Shown here piece by piece: positions 9,024-16,392 of a DNA stretch of 64,000 nt. A model generated the notes under the pieces. The model saw only the letters and a list, made by a program, of their open reading frames with translations, was not told the origin of the DNA and did not search any database. The DNA lies in the NCBI RefSeq assembly GCF_009295515.1, contig NZ_RQVV01000012.1, positions 17,038-81,037 of the forward strand. The letters run 5' to 3'. The DNA comes from Erwinia endophytica (GTDB lineage: Bacteria > Pseudomonadota > Gammaproteobacteria > Enterobacterales > Enterobacteriaceae). Each line of letters opens with the position of its first letter. Position 1 is the first letter of the stretch. The position numbers and the translations under genes were made by a program.

Positions 9024-9713
9024 TTATGCTGCAAGTCGGTGCTGCTCTTCTATCAGCGGTTGGCGGTGGTTACGCTCAAACATGCTTGTAAGCTCTGCCT
9101 TCCGCTTGTCATAGTCCCAGCCCATGGTGATAAACACCGTATCTGCACGCTGAAGTTCCGTGATTGCCCTGATTTGTTCAGCGGTCAGGTAATCCCGAAT
9201 AGCCTCGGTTTTGCCGATGTCATTCTCTTTTCTGAACTTTGCGGACGTTGTGCCGAGTACGATCCGGTTAATCATGTTGGCTTCGTTGCTGAAGTGGTAA
9301 TGCTCAGCCTCTTTCCCTTCTGATTCTCTACTGCTCTTGATGGCGTTGGTCATTGGCCGGTATTCTACTCGGGCCAAATCTCGTTCTGCCTGAATCAGCG
9401 ATTCCTTTCTGGCTTTCTCCCGGTACTCGATGAAGCTATCCACCAGGCGAACCTGACCATCCCTTGCTTTATCACCGCCAATGAATGGCATGGCAATCAG
9501 GAACCCACGTTCGGTAAGTTCGAAGCAAGGCTTTGACCTGTTTGATTTATCAACATAAGAGGTCTCCTTGAAATCAAGGGCACCTAAATGTTCCGTCTCA
9601 ATTAACGACCGGATGTTTTGCATCACGTTATCGTGGCGTCGACCAAATTCAGCCGCGATGACTTCAGTGCTAACAACTGGAGTTCCTTTGACGATCTTAA
9701 TCAGGTGTTTCAT
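9024..9713 (-). CDS. rha: Rha-family phage regulatory protein
   Basis: A 229-residue protein with the N-terminal Rha DNA-binding-type domain (VVSTEVIAAEFGRRHDNVMQ, then SYVDKSNRSKPCFELTERGF) and a helical C-terminal half. Rha proteins occur in lambdoid phages such as phi-80 and interfere with growth in hosts lacking IHF. The gene is isolated between the lysis region and the GrlR-like gene. Family assignment is fairly sure; the target is not known. Confidence 0.8.
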   Translation of the reverse strand: MKHLIKIVKGTPVVSTEVIAAEFGRRHDNVMQNIRSLIETEHLGALDFKETSYVDKSNRSKPCFELTERGFLIAMPFIGGDKARDGQVRLVDSFIEYREKARKESLIQAERDLARVEYRPMTNAIKSSRESEGKEAEHYHFSNEANMINRIVLGTTSAKFRKENDIGKTEAIRDYLTAEQIRAITELQRADTVFITMGWDYDKRKAELTSMFERNHRQPLIEEQHRLAA

Positions 9714-9897
9714 CGGAATTACCTTTTTAGTGATGAACCTTGTCGCACAGGAAAACGGCCCTCAGAAGGCTCCGACAGCCAGCCGGTTCCTCAAGGGTCA
9801 TCCTGAAAAGTTCTGAGTTGAAATGCGCTGCGATGCGCGGGGGATTTACTGCATAAAAAAGGCCGCCCGGTGGCGACCTCGTTATGTCTCGGGGCTA

Positions 9898-10188
9898 TCA
9901 GATCAACTTCTTAGCCAGCTCGACCAGATCATCAAAATACGCATGAGCCTGCGAGCCTGCTGTTTCAACCAGCTCTTTCAGTTTTGCTGCAAATCGCTCT
10001 AAATCTGACAGAACTGGCTCAGAGTCGGCTGTCTCAGTAGTAGTGACCACCGGCTCAGTCGTTACTGTTACTGTCTCTGCCGTGGTCGCTGTAGTGTCTG
10101 CTGCTGTAGTGTCGGTCATTGTTGTTGCCTCTTTTGATTTGATGAACAGGCTCTTCAGCCAGTTAAGGAGTTGTTTGAGATTTTGCAT
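9898..10188 (-). CDS. Hypothetical Thr-rich protein after Rz
   Basis: A 96-residue protein with a basic N-terminal helix ([19 protein letters not shown]), a central low-complexity Thr/Val/Ala tract and an acidic C-terminal helix. The ORF overlaps the end of Rz by 26 bp. It may be a membrane-associated lysis accessory protein, but no family is recognised. The repeated Thr codons make the middle compositionally odd. Confidence 0.5.
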   Translation of the reverse strand: MQNLKQLLNWLKSLFIKSKEATTMTDTTAADTTATTAETVTVTTEPVVTTTETADSEPVLSDLERFAAKLKELVETAGSQAHAYFDDLVELAKKLI

Positions 10189-10717
10189 TCTGCCGATCCT
10201 TCTCTATCTGCCGGATTGCAGAGAGTTGATTGTTTGCCTGGTCAATGGCTGTCAGTAGTGGATCTATCCACAACACAGCCTGACAGTAGGTCATTGTGCC
10301 GGGGGCAGCGGTGGCAGGACTGGCGCTGTCAGATTTGACGGTATCGGGGTGCATTGCGCTGGAACGTAGACTGTTCGCGTAGTCGAGCAACCGGTCAGCA
10401 ACATCAGCAGAAATAGCGAGACTGCACGTCGGCTGTTTCTTGAGAATTGTTCTGTACTCAATCTCTTTCTCCTGCGCGTTGCCTGTGATTGTCGCTGTGT
10501 ATTGCTGTGCGGTGGCCGCTATCTCGTTCGCGCGCTGAAAACTCAGTGCCTGAGTGGAGATAATTGCTGTCTGTGTTGCCGTTTCGCGCTGAAGCTGTTT
10601 GATGCTGGCCTGAGCTGTTACCGATTTTCCGTGATAATGCAGGGCCACCATCACCAGACCAATAACTGTCAGCAACAGAACCAGAACGGCAACCGCTGAC
10701 CATTTGATGCTGCTCAC
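10163..10717 (-). CDS. Rz: Rz i-spanin
   Basis: A 184-residue protein with an N-terminal transmembrane segment (about residues 7-27) and a long helical periplasmic part. It begins in a 4-bp overlap with the endolysin stop, the standard lambdoid lysis order. The outer-membrane partner Rz1 is encoded inside it in another frame (10,291-10,461). Rz/Rz1 pairs join inner and outer membranes in the last step of lysis. Confidence 0.85.
   Translation of the reverse strand: MSSIKWSAVAVLVLLLTVIGLVMVALHYHGKSVTAQASIKQLQRETATQTAIISTQALSFQRANEIAATAQQYTATITGNAQEKEIEYRTILKKQPTCSLAISADVADRLLDYANSLRSSAMHPDTVKSDSASPATAAPGTMTYCQAVLWIDPLLTAIDQANNQLSAIRQIEKDRQNAKSQTTP
10291..10461 (-). CDS. Rz1: Rz1 outer-membrane lipoprotein nested in Rz
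   Basis: A 56-codon frame lies wholly inside Rz in the +1 frame. It starts at a TTG (10,461) seven bases after AGGAG. The product has a basic N-terminus, a hydrophobic stretch and a clear lipobox LLTGCST, followed by a Pro-rich tail (VLPPLPPAQ). This is the hallmark Rz1 layout: a small, Pro-rich lipoprotein embedded in Rz. The TTG start was chosen because no ATG or GTG precedes the signal sequence in frame. Confidence 0.85.
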   Translation of the reverse strand: MSTEQFSRNSRRAVSLFLLMLLTGCSTTRTVYVPAQCTPIPSNLTAPVLPPLPPAQ

Positions 10718-11199
10718 GATTGCCCCCAGTTGCAGACTTCGCGCTCAATCTCGCGTCGATTCATTAGCCCCTTCCACTTCTTGCCACCAGCATAAACCCA
10801 GCGACGCAGCTGATCGCATGCGCCAGCGGTATCTCCCTGGTTGATTTTGTACAGCAGTGTTGAGGTTTTGAAATTGCCAGCGCCAACGTTGTACGCAAAT
10901 GAGTACAACGCAGCGCGGGTCATGTCAGGGATCGGGCGCTTAATATACGGGTCAATCTGTGCAGCAGTTGTGCGCAGATCTTTGTCCAGAAGGGCGTTAC
11001 ATTCCTGCTCTGTGTACGTCTTGCCGAGCATAATGTCTTTACCTGTATGGCCGTAACAAACAGTCAACACGCCAGCGACATCTTTATACGGTTTATACTC
11101 AACGCCTTCCAGACTCGGTATTAAAACTGCGGCCATTGCCAGGGCACCACCGGCAGATGCTGCGATCAGTTTGTTGCGCAGCGCAGGAGAAATAGCCAT
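10714..11199 (-). CDS. R: SAR endolysin (T4-type lysozyme, phage 21 R-like)
   Basis: A 161-residue muramidase. The N-terminus (residues about 12-30, [18 protein letters not shown]) is weakly hydrophobic with many Ala and Gly, typical of a signal-arrest-release sequence. The catalytic pattern E-x8-D-x5-T is met by E31, D40 and T46. Such enzymes are exported by Sec, tethered inactive and released when the membrane is depolarised. It shares a base with the holin stop (TAATG) and overlaps Rz by 4 bp. Confidence 0.93.
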   Translation of the reverse strand: MAISPALRNKLIAASAGGALAMAAVLIPSLEGVEYKPYKDVAGVLTVCYGHTGKDIMLGKTYTEQECNALLDKDLRTTAAQIDPYIKRPIPDMTRAALYSFAYNVGAGNFKTSTLLYKINQGDTAGACDQLRRWVYAGGKKWKGLMNRREIEREVCNWGQS

Positions 11200-11447
11200 T
11201 AATCCTCCTGCCCAGGAGGAGAAAGTATCCCCCTGGAGGTCGCATTTCTGTATGTTTTCAACATCTGATGTTTGTACCAGACGTTAACAATGAACGTAGC
11301 GATACCAATAACAACGCCACTCACTATTGCCACCTGATTCCAGTCCAGACTATGTATCCACTGCGACACGCTACCCCCGCATACCAGGGTGCCGGATACG
11401 CAATAACTCGCTGCTGATGCGATTTTATCTGGCATGATTTTGATCAT
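11199..11447 (-). CDS. S: Holin (pinholin-like, class II)
   Basis: An 82-residue membrane protein with two hydrophobic segments (about 13-31 and 38-58) and a charged C-terminus, resembling phage 21 S. It is the first lysis gene and is directly followed by a SAR endolysin, the enzyme type that pairs with pinholins. A start at M5 is also possible, which could give the dual-start holin/antiholin arrangement known for S21. Confidence 0.8.
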   Translation of the reverse strand: MIKIMPDKIASAASYCVSGTLVCGGSVSQWIHSLDWNQVAIVSGVVIGIATFIVNVWYKHQMLKTYRNATSRGILSPPGQED

Positions 11448-11544
11448 CCGTACCTCCCGTCATCGGGGGCTGTGTGTATTGTTGAAAGAGGAAAGTGCGC
11501 CGTCCCGACTAACCAGGGAATGTTGTTATTGATTCGGGAGGCGC

Positions 11545-11572
11545 AAAAGAAAAGGCCCACCGATGTGAGCCC
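11545..11572 (-). terminator. Hairpin terminator upstream of the lysis genes
   Basis: Read on the minus strand, GGCTCAC-atcg-GTGGGCC is followed by TTTTCTTTT. It lies between the counter-oriented cassette and the holin, so late transcripts would have to read through it (as Q-modified polymerase does). Confidence 0.5.
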
Positions 11573-11621
11573 TTGAATAGATGCGGGCGCGACCCCGCTT
11601 TATCGCGTGTTATGTGGTGAA

Positions 11622-11675
11622 TGTCATGTTTTTATGACAAAAGTACTTGTCATGGTTTTATGACAATGGTAGTAT
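11622..11675 (+). promoter_or_regulatory. Promoter with two 18-bp palindromic operators
   Basis: Two near-identical palindromes, TGTCATGTTTTTATGACA (11,622-11,639) and TGTCATGGTTTTATGACA (11,648-11,665), repeat at a 26-bp interval. The second covers the -35 element TTGTCA (11,647-11,652), which is followed by a 17-bp spacer and -10 TAGTAT (11,670-11,675). This looks like a strong promoter repressed by a dimeric helix-turn-helix protein, probably the one encoded at 12,150-12,722. Aca-regulated anti-CRISPR promoters have this architecture. Confidence 0.8.
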
Positions 11676-11729
11676 CTATTCATCGGCAGGGGCATAAGGC
11701 CCGGCCAATAAACCAGAAGGGTTTTCGAA

Positions 11730-12110
11730 ATGACTAAATCAGAAATCTTCAAAACAGCACACGAAATCGCTAAATCAACTAACGCTGTCGTGGGCTGCTA
11801 TCAGATCGCTTTTTCTCTCGCTCTTAAATCTGTTTACGCGTCACTGACCCAGACAATGGAAGAAAAGTTGATCGACATGGGGATGCACGTTTGGGAAAAA
11901 GGTGACTATCGTCGAATCTATATAAAAGCAGAACATTATGAGGCTGTTTTCGGACTCAAAACCCAGCACTACAAAACCGGCAACATAAAAAGCGCAATGC
12001 TGAACGGTCAGGAAATCAGCAACAGTAAGGCATACAAATTATGCAGCACAGCTAGTTATTTTGACTGCAACACTCAGCAGTTCGTATCAAACATGACACC
12101 AATTATCTGA
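11730..12110 (+). CDS. Unknown 126-residue protein, candidate anti-defence gene
   Basis: A soluble protein starting MTKSEIFKTAHEIAKST with a good ribosome site (AGAAGGG). The first 40 residues form a likely helical domain; the rest is mixed and contains AVFGLKTQHYKTGNI and ISNSKAYKL. It is the first gene after the palindromic promoter and is followed by a GC hairpin and the HTH gene, on the strand opposite to the late genes. I do not recognise a characterised family. A role in blocking a host defence such as CRISPR-Cas is inferred only from the locus layout. Confidence 0.7.
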   Translation: MTKSEIFKTAHEIAKSTNAVVGCYQIAFSLALKSVYASLTQTMEEKLIDMGMHVWEKGDYRRIYIKAEHYEAVFGLKTQHYKTGNIKSAMLNGQEISNSKAYKLCSTASYFDCNTQQFVSNMTPII

Positions 12111-12118
12111 TTAACAGC

Positions 12119-12134
12119 GCCCCGGAAACGGGGC
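12119..12134 (+). other. Intercistronic GC hairpin
   Basis: GCCCCG-GAAA-CGGGGC, a six-pair stem with a GNRA loop, lies between the two + strand genes without a T-tract. It may attenuate or stabilise the upstream message. Confidence 0.5.
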
Positions 12135-12149
12135 GTAACAGGAAACAAT

Positions 12150-12722
12150 ATGACGCCCGAATTTTTAGAATCCGCTGGCAAATTGCTGTTCGGCGACAGA
12201 TGGCAGACTGATACCGCCGAGCTACTCGGCGTTACGTATCGTACTGTCCGCCGCTGGATATCCGGTGAATCAGCAATTCCATCTGGAATAAAAAAAGATT
12301 TGCTCGCAGCTCTGGAAAACAGACAGCAGATGATCGCTGAACTCATTAAACATGAAACCAACAAAAAGGAATTGTCTATGTATCTCGTTGATTACAAAAT
12401 CGTTCATAAAAATGATAATGGAACAGTCCTGATCCTGAAAAATATCAGAACAAAAAGTAAAGATTGTTATCGGATTGTTCGAAAAATTGATAACTCATTC
12501 CGCAACATGACAGACACCAGAACAGCGAATGCATGTGATGAGGGAGCCGAGCACGTCGCTAGGGCACTCCCAAAAAATATTGCAATATGCCAGGCGATTG
12601 AGGCGGAGATCGGGATCGGCGGCATGATTGATGTTCTGGACGACCATAATATGATCCCAAAATATAATGATAAAAAAACAGAACAGTATAAAAATGCAGG
12701 TTTATGGTTCGATATCGAATAA
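12150..12722 (+). CDS. HTH protein, Aca-like regulator candidate with extra C-terminal domain
   Basis: A 190-residue protein. Residues about 15-55 hold a helix-turn-helix (TAELLGVTYRTVRRWISG) as in small Cro-like repressors and anti-CRISPR-associated (Aca) proteins. Residues 77-190 form a second, unrecognised domain. An in-frame ATG at 12,378 (Met77) follows AAGGA at 7-bp spacing, so the C-terminal part could also be made alone (114 residues). As second gene of the cassette it is the likely binder of the palindromes at 11,622-11,665. Its stop codon touches the first CRISPR-like half repeat. Confidence 0.75.
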   Translation: MTPEFLESAGKLLFGDRWQTDTAELLGVTYRTVRRWISGESAIPSGIKKDLLAALENRQQMIAELIKHETNKKELSMYLVDYKIVHKNDNGTVLILKNIRTKSKDCYRIVRKIDNSFRNMTDTRTANACDEGAEHVARALPKNIAICQAIEAEIGIGGMIDVLDDHNMIPKYNDKKTEQYKNAGLWFDIE

Positions 12723-12840
12723 TAAACCGCTAAACATCGTCCACTGCCTGTAATACTATCAACGTTCCCCGCGTCAGCGGGGATAAACCACATTCACTCT
12801 CACCTTAAACATTGTTCCCCGCATTAGCGGGGCTAAACCG
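12722..12840 (+). CRISPR. Degenerate type I-E-like CRISPR mini-array in the prophage
   Basis: Two 29-nt units match the enterobacterial type I-E repeat: 12,762-12,790 (core GTTCCCCGCGTCAGCGGGG followed by ATAAACC) and 12,812-12,840 (core GTTCCCCGCATTAGCGGGG followed by CTAAACCG). Both keep the perfect CCCCGC/GCGGGG stem with a 4-nt loop. A half repeat ATAAACCG (12,722-12,729) lies exactly 32 nt before the first unit, the normal I-E spacer length. The second interval is only 21 nt. No cas genes are in the window. Phage-borne solitary repeats of this sort are known as RNA anti-CRISPRs (Racr). Confidence 0.75.
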
Positions 12841-12855
12841 AAGTGAGCATGAATT

Positions 12856-12880
12856 GTTCCCCGCCACGGCGGGGATTTTA
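12856..12880 (+). terminator. Repeat-like hairpin ending as terminator
   Basis: GTTCCCCGC-CACG-GCGGGGATTTTATT has the same stem and 4-nt loop geometry as the CRISPR-like units, but the 3' tag is replaced by a short T-tract. It probably ends the + strand cassette transcript and defines the 3' end of a small hairpin RNA. Confidence 0.6.
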
Positions 12881-13234
12881 TTGGTCACCCCGCGCCTTAA
12901 GCGATAGCTTCCGTACTCGTCAGTACCGGGGTGAATTTGGTGCCACCGCAAGCCAGCATGCAGACCCTAAATATTATCTGCGACCGGCAGCGATGGTCTT
13001 TATCAACATCAACGCACCCATCCAGAGTGCGGCCTGCCGATCCGCAATCTTTGCAGGTCTTCAAATCCCGTACGGGTTGTTGTGGTGGCCTTTCTGTCCT
13101 CAGTCTTTCGACCTTTCACCATATTGGGCAACCTGTGATTCGATATTCACCACAACGAGAAAAACACTCAACGTCTCTAAAGCGCTCAAAAGCACCCGCT
13201 GAATGTTTTTCTCTGTTGTGCAGATTTCAGACAT
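12881..13234. other. Late leader region without a clear gene
   Basis: About 350 bp between the repeat hairpins and the putative late terminator. A + strand frame (12,843-13,202) translates to a Cys/Trp-rich sequence (NAPIQSAACRSAIFAGLQIP) reminiscent of the poorly defined Ash/Icd-like ORFs annotated in many enterobacterial prophages, but it lacks a convincing start and overlaps the terminator. I treat it as conserved non-coding leader or a degenerate gene. Confidence 0.35.
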
Positions 13235-13276
13235 AAAAAAAGCCGCCGTGATGTCCCTAAGAACACGTACGGCAGC
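13235..13276 (-). terminator. Strong terminator in the tR' position
   Basis: On the minus strand an eight-pair stem (GCTGCCGT with ACGGCGGC) is followed by seven Ts. It lies just after the Q-position gene, where lambdoid phages have the terminator that Q protein overrides. Confidence 0.7.
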
Positions 13277-13286
13277 TTATGCAATA

Positions 13287-13315
13287 ATGATTGCTCATTT
13301 GTTCATTAATGTCAA
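13287..13315 (-). promoter_or_regulatory. Putative late promoter pR'
   Basis: A perfect -35 TTGACA (13,315-13,310, minus strand) lies 6 bp after the stop of the Q-position gene, with a weak -10 (AATCAT at 17-bp spacing). Position directly after Q and before the terminator matches pR'. The -10 is the doubtful part. Confidence 0.45.
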
Positions 13316-13321
13316 CACGTT

Positions 13322-13906
13322 CTACGCAACCTTCCCAATTTTATTTACCTTTTTCCGTTCGTTCATCGCTTTTAGCAGCGGGAAATAGATCATGTACTGA
13401 CTTGCGGCCAGAATTTCGCTCACCTCCCGGCGACAGGTAGACATCGACGGGCGTTTCAGCCGGTTCCCTCCCCTCGTTGCGATTTTGCGTGGAGTTGCAA
13501 CCTTGTGGATATACACTGCAATGGCGTATTCAGATGAACCATGCGCGTAGTAGCTCAGCAAAATACCAAACGCCTTTTTGTCAATGCACATGACGGAATC
13601 TACGACCTGAGAAATCAACATTCCGTCATCGTCATTGCATATCGGACGAGACATACCAGGCTGAGGCTCTACCGTTGCCATATACTGCGCTATCACACTG
13701 CTCTGGCGTTTTTCCAGCCTGCCTGAGTAGACCCATGCGCCCCACAGCTCCAGCCAGCCATTAAGCCAGTCGTGCTGTTCTTTTGTCAGGCTCAGTTCAC
13801 GGACAGTCACAACGTCCTCCACTTCATCAGATGGCTGAAATTTTGCAGGATTTTGTAGTCGTACATAAACGAGTGCTTGCTTTTGTAGAGACGTAACAAT
13901 TGCCAT
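13322..13906 (-). CDS. DUF1133-like protein in the position of late antiterminator Q
   Basis: A 194-residue basic protein. The C-terminal third has the pattern seen in DUF1133 phage proteins: KVATPRKIATRGGNRLKRP then CRREVSEIL, a probable DNA-binding helix-turn-helix. It is the last gene of the early right operon, followed by a candidate promoter and terminator, which is exactly the Q location. Function as late-gene antiterminator is inferred from position and DNA-binding character. Confidence 0.65.
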   Translation of the reverse strand: MAIVTSLQKQALVYVRLQNPAKFQPSDEVEDVVTVRELSLTKEQHDWLNGWLELWGAWVYSGRLEKRQSSVIAQYMATVEPQPGMSRPICNDDDGMLISQVVDSVMCIDKKAFGILLSYYAHGSSEYAIAVYIHKVATPRKIATRGGNRLKRPSMSTCRREVSEILAASQYMIYFPLLKAMNERKKVNKIGKVA

Positions 13907-13925
13907 TTATGGCGCAGGTAGTCAG

Positions 13926-14312
13926 TCATTGCTCTATCCTCTCGTTTTGCCAGAGTGGCAATGGTTCTTTATGCCCGGCTTTACGGATCCGGGCCTTTGC
14001 GTTTCGTTCAATCTGAATCAACTTTTCGATGTTCTGACGACGCTGCTTTTCCTCCTGTCGGAGATATTTAACTGTGTCAGCCAACTGGGTCTCTTTTTTC
14101 GCAACAGAGAGCATGTAGACAAATGGATCGAGAACAAACTCACAGCGACGACACCGCACCTGACGATCCTGTTCATTAACCCAAACAATGTCGTGAGGAC
14201 AGAGCCGCTTACCCGTTCCCTCGGGCAAAAAAGGCAAGCTGTTTTTCTCACTCTCTTCCCTCGCTGGGAACGCCAGGACATTACTTAACTCGTCTTCGGT
14301 TTCTGTTGTCAT
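13926..14312 (-). CDS. Hypothetical nin-region protein with Cys cluster
   Basis: A 128-residue protein. The ATG at 14,312 (MTTETEDEL) is preferred over an upstream TTG because it follows GGAGGGG and overlaps the upstream stop as ATGA. A possible zinc site is formed by CPHD and CRRCEF around residues 38-60; the C-terminal half is charged and helical. No family recognised. Confidence 0.6.
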   Translation of the reverse strand: MTTETEDELSNVLAFPAREESEKNSLPFLPEGTGKRLCPHDIVWVNEQDRQVRCRRCEFVLDPFVYMLSVAKKETQLADTVKYLRQEEKQRRQNIEKLIQIERNAKARIRKAGHKEPLPLWQNERIEQ

Positions 14313-14695
14313 GCTGGCATCCCCTCCCAATAAATTCTTATGAGAACTCTCGACCCAAATGATTCCAGGCCGGTAACAAGAATTGGCGCGTGGTAGTGCC
14401 TGTATCCTTTTTCTATCTTCTTGAATGTTTTCAGCCTAATTAGGTCAATCGTATAGCCGTAAGCATCTATTTCAGTGCATCCATTAAGATGAGATACATA
14501 GCAATAAAGCGGGCTTTGTCTTTTAAAGATCACTCCCACAGCTTCGTAACCACTGGAAAAAGTAGCTGCTCTTTCTTTTACGGATTTGATCCTTTCAGAT
14601 TCCAGAAAATTAAGGTTTTCTTGATGAATATCTGAGAGAGATACGTTCCGTCTGCTGTAGATTTCAGGTAGAGACATGGTGTTTTGAGTGCTCAT
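14309..14695 (-). CDS. Hypothetical nin-region protein
   Basis: A 128-residue protein (MSTQNTMSLPEIYSRRN...) translationally coupled by 4-bp overlaps to the HNH gene upstream and the Cys-cluster gene downstream. Lower GC than its neighbours suggests a mosaic insertion. I do not recognise a family. Confidence 0.55.
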   Translation of the reverse strand: MSTQNTMSLPEIYSRRNVSLSDIHQENLNFLESERIKSVKERAATFSSGYEAVGVIFKRQSPLYCYVSHLNGCTEIDAYGYTIDLIRLKTFKKIEKGYRHYHAPILVTGLESFGSRVLIRIYWEGMPA

Positions 14696-15111
14696 GCTGC
14701 CTGCTCCTTCTGATATCTCTCGAACCAGAAAACGATGGGTGATTCCGTTACATGTACCTGACCAAACCTCTCAGCAGTGCGGAAATTGACGCTATGCCTT
14801 CTGGCTCTGGAGACTTGCTGCGCTATTTCATTTCTGAATGATTCAACACTGAATGTGGCTTTAAACAGATTGCATGGAGCACATGCAGGGAACAGGTTTT
14901 CATACACGTCATTTTCAGGTAGCCAGTGCTCGCCTGTTGCAATGGCACGGCGGACACCATTAGCCTGTCGTGGGCTAAACTCCCATTTGCGTAGCGCAGC
15001 CTCAACGTGATCAGCATGCCAGCCCCTTTCTGGCAATTCGCATCCGCAATATGCACATCTGCCGCTAAATTTATTTCTAAGCTCAGCTCGCTGGGATTTT
15101 GTCAGTTTCAT
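14692..15111 (-). CDS. HNH endonuclease
   Basis: A 139-residue protein with a zinc-binding CAYCGCEL motif near the N-terminus, GWHADHVEA (the HNH catalytic His-Asp-His element) at residues about 29-37 and CAPCNLFK later, the standard HNH layout. Small HNH enzymes are common among lambdoid nin genes. It overlaps NinG by 4 bp. Whether it acts in recombination, packaging or as a free homing enzyme cannot be told. Confidence 0.85.
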   Translation of the reverse strand: MKLTKSQRAELRNKFSGRCAYCGCELPERGWHADHVEAALRKWEFSPRQANGVRRAIATGEHWLPENDVYENLFPACAPCNLFKATFSVESFRNEIAQQVSRARRHSVNFRTAERFGQVHVTESPIVFWFERYQKEQAA

Positions 15112-15740
15112 GCTGCCTGCTCCTGTTGCCGTTTGCGGAGTTTTTCGTAATGACTAGCCCGGCGCGTGAATATGGTTTTCACACGTTTCAGGTACTCGAT
15201 GTCGAATTTTCGAACCTTGTTGTCATGCTCTATGCGCTCAACCGTGCCCAGGCCAAACTTTTCGATGAGGTTGATGCGATAGGGGATCGGATTGCCGGAT
15301 AAGTCGCGGTTGCAGTGGACGCAGCTCGCGTTGTTGTTGAAAACATTGAAGCGGAGCCAGGGCGCTGCGCCACGAGAACGATAATGGCTGGCATCTACTG
15401 CGCCGCCACGAACGCCGTAATTCAGAGGCCTACCACAGGATATGCAGGGGTCTCCATAATCACGCCAAAAAATGTACCGATTAACCGCTGCCTGAGCCTC
15501 TCTGTTCCACTCCGGTTTCCCCTTAAGCCTTTCCCTTCGCTGTCGCAAATCATCACGCTGCAACTTCTCCTGCTTGCGCTGCTCACGCGCAGCATTACGC
15601 TCATCAACCTGTTTGTTGAAAGCGATAGCGCATTTGTAGTTGTGGCAGACTTTCTGGAGAGAACTTCGGGGGGTGTATTCAGTTGAACAGATTGGGCACT
15701 TTTTCAGTTTCGGCGGCTTCGGCGTTATGCCTTTAGCCAT
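15108..15740 (-). CDS. ninG: NinG / Rap recombination nuclease
   Basis: A 210-residue protein with the lambda NinG (Rap) pattern: an N-terminal zinc motif (CPICSTEY), a basic coiled region, then YGDPCISCGRPL, DASHYRSRGAAP and a final Cys motif. Rap is a structure-specific nuclease acting on branched recombination intermediates. It sits among other nin genes with overlapping starts and stops. Confidence 0.93.
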   Translation of the reverse strand: MAKGITPKPPKLKKCPICSTEYTPRSSLQKVCHNYKCAIAFNKQVDERNAAREQRKQEKLQRDDLRQRRERLKGKPEWNREAQAAVNRYIFWRDYGDPCISCGRPLNYGVRGGAVDASHYRSRGAAPWLRFNVFNNNASCVHCNRDLSGNPIPYRINLIEKFGLGTVERIEHDNKVRKFDIEYLKRVKTIFTRRASHYEKLRKRQQEQAA

Positions 15741-16038
15741 TGGTCAATTCCTTCTGTCGTTCACCTTCACGCTGGAAGTCGTTACCATCGATGGGCATCA
15801 GAAAATGCGAGAAACATAGCGCCCAGTCGTTAAGCAGGGTTCCATCACCCAGCCTCACCTGTAACTTTTCTGAGTAAATAAGCCATCTGACGCTACCACC
15901 ATTAGAGAATTTTCGACCATTAGGCAGTGCAATAACTTCACTCGATGCAACGAGTCTCACAGTCGTAACCACTGTGCCAACAGCCTCGGGGTCACCACCG
16001 ATCAAAATCGCAAGCCCTCCGGCTCTTAACTCACTCAT
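15733..16038 (-). CDS. Hypothetical nin-region protein
   Basis: A 101-residue soluble protein (MSELRAGGLAILIGGDPEA...), beta-rich at the N-terminus. It overlaps the small Cys-rich gene by 8 bp upstream and ninG by 8 bp downstream, so it belongs to the same operon. Small proteins of this kind recur in lambdoid nin regions; the function is unknown. Confidence 0.6.
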   Translation of the reverse strand: MSELRAGGLAILIGGDPEAVGTVVTTVRLVASSEVIALPNGRKFSNGGSVRWLIYSEKLQVRLGDGTLLNDWALCFSHFLMPIDGNDFQREGERQKELTNG

Positions 16039-16162
16039 CCCCTTCCCCTCTCATGTCAGTATTCGGATCAGTCATTTCGTAGAACGATGTGCAGCTATCG
16101 CAAACGTATGTTCCATCTGTTGATAATGGCGTGCCGCAACCGGCGCAGATTTGCTCGTTCAT
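16031..16162 (-). CDS. Small zinc-ribbon-like protein
   Basis: A 43-residue frame with two CxxC pairs (CAGC at residues 6-9 and CDSC at 21-24), a probable zinc ribbon. Its ATG shares a base with the upstream stop (TGATG) and its stop lies within the next gene's start. Tight coupling on both sides supports it as a real gene. Confidence 0.65.
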   Translation of the reverse strand: MNEQICAGCGTPLSTDGTYVCDSCTSFYEMTDPNTDMRGEGDE

Positions 16163-16392
16163 CAGTGCAACCTCACTATAGTCCCTTCATGAAGACCGTC
16201 CTCAAATCCAATAACGATTGACTTGTCTTCAAATTGCCAGAAAAATTCTGTATCAGGGCTGTCTCCTGTCACTCCCTCAACGTATCCGGCTATCCAGCTC
16301 ATCATCATGTTTACAGAGTCGACACCATCCGATTCCATATCATCAAGTAAGTCACTGAGGCGATCTGCATATTCGCTGCTTTTATCTGTCAT
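16162..16392 (-). CDS. Hypothetical nin-region protein
   Basis: A 76-residue acidic protein (MTDKSSEYADRLSDLLDDME...) of no recognised family. It starts in a 3-bp overlap with ninE and ends at the TGATG junction with the zinc-ribbon gene. Confidence 0.6.
   Translation of the reverse strand: MTDKSSEYADRLSDLLDDMESDGVDSVNMMMSWIAGYVEGVTGDSPDTEFFWQFEDKSIVIGFEDGLHEGTIVRLH

Noticed and set aside
12467..12793. Minus frame overlapping the HTH gene and first repeat
   Set aside because: Antisense of a well-supported gene; its 5' end lies in the CRISPR-like repeat.
12722..12840. Interpretation as a normal host CRISPR array
   Set aside because: No cas genes or leader, unequal spacings (32 and 21 nt), diverged loops, and location within a prophage cassette.
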